Of a stretch of 64,000 nucleotides of DNA, positions 59,202-64,000 are shown one piece after another. How positions within the stretch are numbered: the stretch's first letter is position 1; the number at the start of each line of letters is the position of its first letter. The notes under the pieces were generated by a model. That model made no database searches, was not told the origin of the DNA, and saw only the letters and a list, made by a program, of their open reading frames with translations. Source of the DNA: a virus; IMG/VR virus record IMGVR_UViG_3300042516_005163, positions 1-64,000 of that record; one strand, 5' to 3'. Made by a program: the position numbers and the translations under genes.

Positions 59202-59459
59202 ATGACTAAATTAGAGCAAATAAACCAAGTCTTTGCGTTTGATTATAAGACAACTATGCGAATTAAGAAAGAAGATGCAAAAGATATTCTTCTCAATAAT
59301 CGTAGTTTTACAACTGCTGGTAGTGTACGTTATTTTGTAATAAGAGATTTAGGTCTAGGTGTGTGTGAAATTGGGTTGAGAGGACCGAATGATATAAATA
59401 CATTTTTTGTATCTAACGTTGAACATTGGCTAAAAGAACGAAAATGGACAACTTTGTAA
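59202..59459 (+). CDS. small hypothetical protein
   Basis: This 85-residue protein has an alpha/beta pattern: FDYKTTMRIKKEDAKDILL, VRYFVIRDLGLGVCEIGLRG. No domain is recognised. Confidence 0.6.
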   Translation: MTKLEQINQVFAFDYKTTMRIKKEDAKDILLNNRSFTTAGSVRYFVIRDLGLGVCEIGLRGPNDINTFFVSNVEHWLKERKWTTL

Positions 59460-59466
59460 TTGAATT

Positions 59467-59727
59467 ATGAGTACTGAATCATATATTAATGAAACTACTC
59501 GCAAACTATGTGAGAGCTATGAACAACGAAACTTTGGTGTTCGTTTTTCAGGTCATGGTAGTTCATTCATTCCACAACATCCAATTTGCAATAAAACATT
59601 TGAAGATGCAAAGCAAGAAGCTATTGAATGGGAATTGAGAGCAGATACAATTGGTGGTCGCTCTGAAATTGTGGAGGATTTAGGAAATAACCAATATAAA
59701 GAATATCATAGCGGCTATAATTTTTAA
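59467..59727 (+). CDS. small hypothetical protein
   Basis: This 86-residue protein is hydrophilic, with FGVRFSGHGSSFIPQHPICN and KQEAIEWELRADTIGGR. No domain is recognised. It is part of the tight run of small genes. Confidence 0.6.
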   Translation: MSTESYINETTRKLCESYEQRNFGVRFSGHGSSFIPQHPICNKTFEDAKQEAIEWELRADTIGGRSEIVEDLGNNQYKEYHSGYNF

Positions 59728-59729
59728 TT

Positions 59730-59924
59730 ATGGATTTTAATACATGTTACACAAGCAACATCATCTGCCCTCATTGTGGTTACGAAGACAAAGACTCATG
59801 GGAGGTGGATTTTGGTCCAAGCTTAGATGGTGATACAACTGTGTATTGCGGCAGATGTGAAGAAGAGTTTAATGTGAGTAGAAATGTAGAAGTCAGCTAC
59901 ACTAGTTTTCCAATCAAAAAATAA
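59730..59924 (+). CDS. zinc-ribbon protein
   Basis: This 64-residue protein has two Cys pairs, ICPHCGYEDKD and VYCGRCEEEF, 25 residues apart, the layout of a small zinc ribbon. Such proteins bind nucleic acid or act as phage-encoded regulators. No further domain is present. Two bases separate it from the upstream stop. Confidence 0.75.
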   Translation: MDFNTCYTSNIICPHCGYEDKDSWEVDFGPSLDGDTTVYCGRCEEEFNVSRNVEVSYTSFPIKK

Positions 59925-59925
59925 C

Positions 59926-60141
59926 ATGGAACAAGAATATATTATCGAGTATTATCCTCCAAGAAACGCAGGTGGTCAGCATGTTGGTATTATTTCAAAA
60001 GGTATAAAAATTACGCACATTCCTTCTGGACTAATTGCTATTTGTGATATGGGGCGTTCTCAAATGAGAAACAAAGAAACTGCAATGAGAATGATTGCTG
60101 CTGGTTTAAATCAGTTGACAAGAGAAGGAAACTCTCTATAA
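59926..60141 (+). CDS. GGQ release-factor-domain mini-protein
   Basis: This 71-residue protein is essentially one class-I release-factor (RF-1 type) catalytic module. PPRNAGGQHVGIISKGIKI has the GGQ motif at 16-18; THIPSGLIAICDMGRSQMRNK corresponds to the THIPTGxxVxCQxERSQxxNK block of RF1/RF2 and ArfB. The codon-reading and ribosome-anchoring domains of full release factors are absent, and the protein lacks the long basic tail of ArfB. It could hydrolyse peptidyl-tRNA, rescue stalled ribosomes, or disturb host translation. Phages are known to carry such proteins, but their role is not settled. Confidence 0.8.
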   Translation: MEQEYIIEYYPPRNAGGQHVGIISKGIKITHIPSGLIAICDMGRSQMRNKETAMRMIAAGLNQLTREGNSL

Positions 60142-60148
60142 TAAAAAC

Positions 60149-60502
60149 ATGAGCCACAAAATCATTGAAAAAGAAATCTCTTGGAATGACTTCATTGCAT
60201 TCTTGTTCACCTCTACAGTGCTAGAATATGATGGATACTGCTTTGATATTAACAGAGTTCGTTTGGAGAAGGACAATATTGTAATTTATAATGGCCCTTA
60301 TGTGTGGTCTTTGCTTAGAAAGGAAGATAATGAAATTATCAAGTACGGGCTTGGTAGTTTTTATTTTAACAAAAGAGAATATGATCAAATAGAATCAGAA
60401 GAAACTGATTATGATGGTTATTCAATTCTACAAGATTCAACAACATACAAGCTTGTTGAAAAAGAAATTAAACTCCATCAGCTAAAACACTATGAATTTT
60501 AA
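60149..60502 (+). CDS. hypothetical protein
   Basis: This 117-residue protein starts with MSHKIIEKEISWNDFIAFLF and has beta strands with Tyr/Trp (YNGPYVWSLLRKED). No domain is recognised. It overlaps the next gene by 11 bases. Confidence 0.6.
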   Translation: MSHKIIEKEISWNDFIAFLFTSTVLEYDGYCFDINRVRLEKDNIVIYNGPYVWSLLRKEDNEIIKYGLGSFYFNKREYDQIESEETDYDGYSILQDSTTYKLVEKEIKLHQLKHYEF

Positions 60503-60755
60503 AGAAACAAAATTCGCATACCGTCACAAACCAACAGGCAAGTGGGTGTTTATTGAGACGTTCTCAAATGAACCCAAATTTGTTTTAATGCATTTTGTTG
60601 ATGATTTTTGTTCTGATATAATTTACAGTGCAAGAAACATCATTGAAGAAGATTTGATGCGTAGTCGCTACAAAGGTGAGAGATATGCTGCTCAAAACTT
60701 TCTTGAGTTTGAACTTGTGGAAATTGAAATTGAGTATAAAATTAAAACTAGTTGA
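60492..60755 (+). CDS. small hypothetical protein
   Basis: This 87-residue protein has KFAYRHKPTGKWVFIETF and a helical ARNIIEEDLMRSRYKGERYAAQNFLEF. No domain is recognised. A promoter lies just beyond its stop. Confidence 0.6.
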   Translation: MNFKETKFAYRHKPTGKWVFIETFSNEPKFVLMHFVDDFCSDIIYSARNIIEEDLMRSRYKGERYAAQNFLEFELVEIEIEYKIKTS

Positions 60756-60779
60756 GATAATAAGGAAAATGACTATAAT
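60752..60779 (+). promoter_or_regulatory. sigma70-like promoter with GGAAA element, copy d
   Basis: TTGAGA (60752-60757), 16-base spacer and TATAAT (60774-60779). GGAAAAT begins at 60764, ten bases before the -10. The ATG at 60785 is six bases past the -10. Confidence 0.65.
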
Positions 60780-60784
60780 AAGGT

Positions 60785-61396
60785 ATGTCAAAACGACCAA
60801 TTCTAAAATTAAATGCAAGTTTCTTCCCATTGGCTACAAGCTCATGGACTGATATTGTAGTTAATATTTTTTCAGGTGCAGCTCATCCATTAGATATTTG
60901 GTATGCTCAAAAAGAAGATGGAACTTATGATGAAACAACTGTTGAATACTTCAATGTGGTCAAAAATTGGAAAGAGTGGACTTTACTGCCTATCCGTCCT
61001 ATTGATGATTATGTTCATACCACCTCAGGTCCTGTTCGCTTGCCTAGTGTTGTTGTGGCTTCTCGCTATAACAAAGTAAAGTATAAGACTGTGCAGTTTC
61101 CTACCAAGCAAAACATCTTTAAAAGAGACAAATACACTTGCGGTTACTCTGGTCGTAAATTGCAGAAGCATGAATTGAGTGTTGATCATATTCTACCCAT
61201 TAGCCGTGGTGGTGGTAATACCTGGACTAACTTAATCACATGCTGCAAGTCTATAAATACGTTTAAAGATAACAGGACACCAGAAGAATGTGGATTAAAA
61301 TTGCTTTGGAAACCTGAAAAACCAACCAATGGTATTGAAAGTCTTGTATTTGATAATATGCGCGATGACTGGAAAATGTTCTTAAATGCTCAATAA
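60785..61396 (+). CDS. HNH nuclease family protein
   Basis: This 203-residue protein has a C-terminal HNH domain at about 112-165: FKRDKYTCGYSGRKL (Cys119), LSVDHILPISRGGGNTWTNLITCC (Asp134-His135, Asn145, Asn149) and FKDNRTPEE. The order fits McrA-type HNH nucleases with a partial Cys cluster. The N-terminal 110 residues resemble a domain (FFPLATSSWTDIVVNIFSG) often joined to such HNH units in phages. Roles in DNA breakdown or packaging-linked cleavage are possible. It has its own promoter. Confidence 0.8.
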   Translation: MSKRPILKLNASFFPLATSSWTDIVVNIFSGAAHPLDIWYAQKEDGTYDETTVEYFNVVKNWKEWTLLPIRPIDDYVHTTSGPVRLPSVVVASRYNKVKYKTVQFPTKQNIFKRDKYTCGYSGRKLQKHELSVDHILPISRGGGNTWTNLITCCKSINTFKDNRTPEECGLKLLWKPEKPTNGIESLVFDNMRDDWKMFLNAQ

Positions 61397-61400
61397 ACTC

Positions 61401-61445
61401 ATTACCTGTGATATAAATATTAATAACATGAATATCACAGGTAAT
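61401..61445 (+). promoter_or_regulatory. perfect hairpin enclosing a late box and a start codon
   Basis: Thirteen-base arms ATTACCTGTGATA (61401-61413) and TATCACAGGTAAT (61433-61445) pair perfectly around a 19-base loop. The loop contains most of the TATAAATA box and the ATG at 61428. See the findings. Confidence 0.85.
61412..61419 (+). promoter_or_regulatory. late-promoter box TATAAATA before the GIY-YIG endonuclease
   Basis: This exact TATAAATA straddles the edge of the 5' hairpin arm, nine bases before the ATG at 61428. Using T4 geometry, transcription would start near 61425, beyond the 5' arm. Confidence 0.75.
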
Positions 61446-62336
61446 AAAAAAGCTATTTTGTATGTGGTGACAAATAAAGTCAACGGGTTAAAATACTATG
61501 GTGTTGTACATAAAAAAGATAAAACAATACAACAGCGTTTAACTGATCATATTGAAGGTAGGGGTGGTAAATTTTTGTTCCAAGCTATACAAGAATACGG
61601 TGTAGATAATTTTATAATTGAAGAAGTTGAACGTGGTGATTTAGAGTATATATTATTGCGTGAAACGGAAGAAACAGCTAACACCCTATATATGCACGGA
61701 AAAGGTTACAATGGTAATTGTGGAAAATGTATTATATTAAACGAAGAAATGTGGGAAAGAAAAATTGCAAATACCGATCAAGAAACCCGTGTTAAGAGAT
61801 GGAAAGAAACATATAACAAAAATAAACATCTACATAACTATAATAGAGATAATGAGTTTTTAAAAAAACAAGAAAAAAATAATTATTCACAAATTCGAGG
61901 CAAAACAAAGAATGAAAGTGAAAGACTTCTTAAACTTTCTATTTCAAATAAGCAGCGATGGGACAACCCCACGGAGAAGATGATTGAAGGTAAGTTAAAA
62001 TCTATTGAAACAAATAAAAATAAAACACCTGAAGAGAAGCAACTAATTATACAAAAACAGCTGGAAACCAAAAAAACAAAGCGGATGAATGGTGAATATA
62101 TGTTATCATCACCATATAGTTGGCATACACCTATAGGTGTGTTCAAGGATGCTACTGCAGGTGCTACAGCTTTTGGAATAGGTTATAGTACTTTTAAGAC
62201 GTGGTGTAAGAAAAATAAACAAATACTCAAACGTCATCATAAATTTAATGATAAAATACCTCACGATTGGGATAACAAATTTACCAAAGACATAGGTTTT
62301 TATTTTGTAAAGGATACAAAGAGCAAAATGAAATGA
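61428..62336 (+). CDS. GIY-YIG homing endonuclease
   Basis: The ATG at 61428 is preferred over 61386 because the nuclease domain starts directly after it (KAILYVVTNKVNGLKYYGVV) and a late box precedes it. The 302-residue protein has a divergent GIY-YIG pair (LYVV and YYG), ILLRETEETANTLYM with catalytic-type Glu, a Lys-rich linker, and a C-terminal NUMOD1-like segment (GVFKDATAGATAFGIGYSTFKTWCKK) for DNA recognition. It overlaps the next gene by four bases. It lies inside an early-type operon but seems to be controlled as a late gene. Confidence 0.85.
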   Translation: MNITGNKKAILYVVTNKVNGLKYYGVVHKKDKTIQQRLTDHIEGRGGKFLFQAIQEYGVDNFIIEEVERGDLEYILLRETEETANTLYMHGKGYNGNCGKCIILNEEMWERKIANTDQETRVKRWKETYNKNKHLHNYNRDNEFLKKQEKNNYSQIRGKTKNESERLLKLSISNKQRWDNPTEKMIEGKLKSIETNKNKTPEEKQLIIQKQLETKKTKRMNGEYMLSSPYSWHTPIGVFKDATAGATAFGIGYSTFKTWCKKNKQILKRHHKFNDKIPHDWDNKFTKDIGFYFVKDTKSKMK

Positions 62337-62929
62337 GTAATAGATTATATAGTCATAAAATGAAAAATAAATTTTGGTATGATGTTCCTTCATCTTTAAC
62401 ATGGGAAGATTGGGAGAAGTGGCGCAATGATACACGCGCTGCATATCCATTGCAATACTGGCTGCGAGAAACTGTGCCTCATTGGTTCCCAATTCATATC
62501 AAATGGCTTTATCGAGAGCTATACTGGAAAGTTTATCGCTTTTTCAAGCCATGCCATAAGGATATTCGCAAGGTTATTCCTCGTCAGTGGAGCGACATTG
62601 CTAATCTCATTGTTGATGTCAATTTTGCCATGATTCTTTCTTTCAAGAAAGAGGCTGATGAATCTCGGGTTGATTGGGATGGTACTGATAATCATCGCAA
62701 GTTCAAAAATTGGCTTGATGCTGCAGCTCATTGGGTGAAAGAAGGTCGTCCTAATTGCGTTGCACAAATGGAAGCTAGCTACCCTCCTCACCCTCTTCCA
62801 GAGCATATGAAAGAGTATACTTACGATCAATTGTATGGTAACGTAAACCATATGCAAAAGCTTATTGATGAAACCGATACTAATATCATCAAGCAGATGA
62901 TTGACTATCGTGAATACTTTTGGACATGA
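62333..62929 (+). CDS. conserved phage hypothetical protein
   Basis: This 198-residue protein has YDVPSSLTWEDWEKWRNDTRAAYPLQYWL near the N-terminus, a Trp-rich region of a type found in large phages (P.SLTWEEW). It continues with a long helical domain containing VDWDGTDNHRKF and YVKEG-type blocks. The function is unknown. A start at the internal Met10 is possible, since the current ATG overlaps the end of an inserted endonuclease gene. Confidence 0.7.
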   Translation: MSNRLYSHKMKNKFWYDVPSSLTWEDWEKWRNDTRAAYPLQYWLRETVPHWFPIHIKWLYRELYWKVYRFFKPCHKDIRKVIPRQWSDIANLIVDVNFAMILSFKKEADESRVDWDGTDNHRKFKNWLDAAAHWVKEGRPNCVAQMEASYPPHPLPEHMKEYTYDQLYGNVNHMQKLIDETDTNIIKQMIDYREYFWT

Positions 62930-63084
62930 AAATCGATAAAGAAAAACTCTACGAACTCTATTTGCAAGCAATGGACGAGATTCTTGACGAATGCGATTGG
63001 AAAACGCATTTCACAGCACAAGAATGTGTTCATCTTGTATCAAGAGTACTTGAACAAAATCCTGAATTAATATCAAATGACTGA
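62926..63084 (+). CDS. small conserved phage protein (52 aa)
   Basis: This 52-residue acidic protein (KLYELYLQAMDEILDECDWK, THFTAQECVHLV) is a common small type in large phages. It overlaps both neighbours by a few bases. The function is unknown. Confidence 0.7.
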   Translation: MKIDKEKLYELYLQAMDEILDECDWKTHFTAQECVHLVSRVLEQNPELISND

Positions 63085-63340
63085 AAACTGGCAACCCATT
63101 ATTACCGTTTACCAAGATGAAGAACTTGGCCGTGTGGGGAGTCGCATTATAAAATCTTTTGATGCCTCACCTAAAACTATTGCAGGTATTTTAATCAATA
63201 TTTTAGACATGCTGGTTGACAAAGTCTCAGAACAAGACCAGATTGCTATGGAAGAAGCTGTTTTGAAAATTTTTAAAGATGGATTAGCTGAACGCCACAA
63301 TTTTTCTGGTAGAGAACCTTTTTACGATGAACACAGTTAA
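63077..63340 (+). CDS. small hypothetical protein
   Basis: This 87-residue protein has a beta start (WQPIITVYQDEELGRVGSRI) and a helical end (AGILINILDMLVDKVSEQDQ). It overlaps the phosphatase gene by 14 bases. The function is unknown. Confidence 0.6.
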   Translation: MTENWQPIITVYQDEELGRVGSRIIKSFDASPKTIAGILINILDMLVDKVSEQDQIAMEEAVLKIFKDGLAERHNFSGREPFYDEHS

Positions 63341-63779
63341 CCACTACACTGACTTATATAACGCACAAGAGTATGCTAAAGATTACGATGCTATCATCTC
63401 ATTAGGACACAAACTACCGGAGCAATTTCGTGGAAACAAAAAATATCTTTACCTCAACTTCGAGGACGTTACTTACGACATCTTACAAATCGCGCCAACA
63501 GAGGATGTATACGCGCCGAACAAAAGACATGTTAAGGAGTTGCTTAAATTCATTCGTGGTTTGTCTCCTTCTGAACGTTTGCTGGTTCACTGCTATGCCG
63601 GTTATTCGAGATCTCCCGCCGTTGCTGCCATTGCAGAAACAGAGAGAGATGGAACGCCACTTGAACACTCTATTGAACATCTCCCGGAAAATCGTATACC
63701 CGACAAGTTGATTCCAAAGCCGAATGATATTATATTAGACATGTATGAGCGAATCAAAAACGAAGAAAATAGGAGCTAG
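63327..63779 (+). CDS. dual-specificity/tyrosine phosphatase-like protein
   Basis: This 150-residue protein has the CX5R signature in LLVHCYAGYSRSPAVAA (Cys89, Arg95), the phosphate-binding P-loop of dual-specificity phosphatases, with the typical Ser after Arg. Asp47 in NFEDVTYD may be the general acid. The size matches minimal phage and bacterial DSPs. It could act on phosphoproteins or on RNA 5' ends or nucleotides. The overlap with the next gene is 35 bases. Confidence 0.8.
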   Translation: MNTVNHYTDLYNAQEYAKDYDAIISLGHKLPEQFRGNKKYLYLNFEDVTYDILQIAPTEDVYAPNKRHVKELLKFIRGLSPSERLLVHCYAGYSRSPAVAAIAETERDGTPLEHSIEHLPENRIPDKLIPKPNDIILDMYERIKNEENRS

Positions 63780-63978
63780 AGAGTATACTGAAGACGAGCT
63801 AGTTCATATCGATAATCTTAAGAAGGAAATCTCTTGCATTCAAGCAGAACTTGAGATGAGATATGAAGGTCTCATTCGTAAGCTTAAAGTAAGTGATAAA
63901 GACAACCCTTGGCTTTTTGATTACATCTATAATGATTTTGAACTATCAGTTGAACAAATTGGAGTACCACAATGCTAA
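63745..63978 (+). CDS. small helical hypothetical protein
   Basis: This 77-residue protein overlaps the phosphatase gene by 35 bases. It has a coiled-coil-like helix (DELVHIDNLKKEISCIQAEL) and ends with YIYNDFELSVEQIG. The function is unknown. Confidence 0.6.
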   Translation: MSESKTKKIGAREYTEDELVHIDNLKKEISCIQAELEMRYEGLIRKLKVSDKDNPWLFDYIYNDFELSVEQIGVPQC

Positions 63979-64000
63979 AAAATGGAAATGTGATAAAATA
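63972..64000 (+). CDS. start of a further gene (runs off window)
   Basis: An ATG at 63972 overlaps the previous stop by seven bases and the frame stays open to the edge (nine codons, MLKNGNVIK). It is likely the next gene of the polycistron, but too short to judge. Confidence 0.4.

Noticed and set aside
61386-61427. Longer start of the second GIY-YIG endonuclease at 61386
   Set aside because: The extra 14 residues overlap the upstream HNH gene and the hairpin arm, while the domain, late box and hairpin all point to 61428.
1-64000. tRNA genes, CRISPR arrays, insertion sequences
   Set aside because: No cloverleaf-like sequence, regularly spaced repeats or transposase was recognised; gaps are too short for most of these. 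A tRNAscan or profile search could still find one that I missed.

Overview
The window is one continuous piece of an AT-rich, T4-like myovirus genome, and it is clearly only part of that genome. It holds the large terminase, contractile tail sheath, tail tube, most of a T4-type baseplate, a clamp-loader ATPase, polynucleotide kinase, dUTPase, a lysis cassette and a long run of small early-type genes. Portal, major capsid protein, prohead protease, DNA polymerase and tRNAs are not seen. The overlapping spanin pair points to a Gram-negative host; the host group cannot be named from the sequence. Genes are packed tightly with many ATGA-type overlaps, and no gap exceeds about 190 bases.

Layout. 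1-9083 (minus): a fibre cut by the window edge, a lectin-like protein, a short fibre-tip-type protein, two very large beta-rich virion proteins, a gp14-like neck protein, and an acidic core-like protein with its own terminator. 9101-23972 (plus): terminase gp17, tail-tube-fold proteins, sheath gp18, tube gp19, two hub chaperone-like proteins, a tape-measure-like protein, gp48-, gp53- and gp27-like proteins, a double-psi-barrel spike-like protein, and a degenerate M15 peptidase. 23942-24427 (minus): probable small terminase. 24528-26756 (plus): a GIY-YIG homing endonuclease, dUTPase, clamp loader gp44. 26753-30450: probable internal head proteins on both strands. 30469-40727 (plus): baseplate wedge gp25 and gp6, PKD-domain and wedge-like proteins, a tail-collar fibre with its chaperone, and an APS kinase. 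40916-48174: three sets of adhesins or fibres on the minus strand, interrupted by a small plus-strand island with a RecB-type nuclease and a zincin-like protein. 48275-55424 (plus): nucleotide-sugar genes (RmlA, RmlB and an NRS/ER-type reductase), a RadA-like ATPase, a lysis cassette (holin, nested spanins, M15 endolysin) and polynucleotide kinase. 55390-56352 (minus): an HNH homing endonuclease. 56397-64000 (plus): a polycistron of small, mostly unnamed genes including a zinc ribbon, a GGQ release-factor-like mini-protein, an HNH protein, a second GIY-YIG endonuclease and a CX5R phosphatase.

Expression signals sort by gene class. Virion genes, and also the three mobile endonucleases, are preceded by an ATAAATA box resembling the T4 late promoter. 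In most cases its last A lies exactly six bases before the first base of the start codon. If the T4 late geometry applies, transcription would begin on the start codon itself, giving leaderless messages. Several non-structural genes instead carry a sigma70-like TATAAT box, again a few bases before the ATG, and four of these share an upstream GGAAA element at a fixed distance. Shine-Dalgarno sequences are nearly absent.

The most notable items are: the leaderless architecture; a GIY-YIG endonuclease whose start codon sits in the loop of a perfect 13-bp hairpin with a late box at its edge (the logic known from T4 I-TevI); a phage rhamnose pathway ending in an NRS/ER-type bifunctional enzyme of the sort best known from plants and giant viruses; a tail-hub M15 peptidase that has lost its metal ligands; and a 71-residue GGQ protein.
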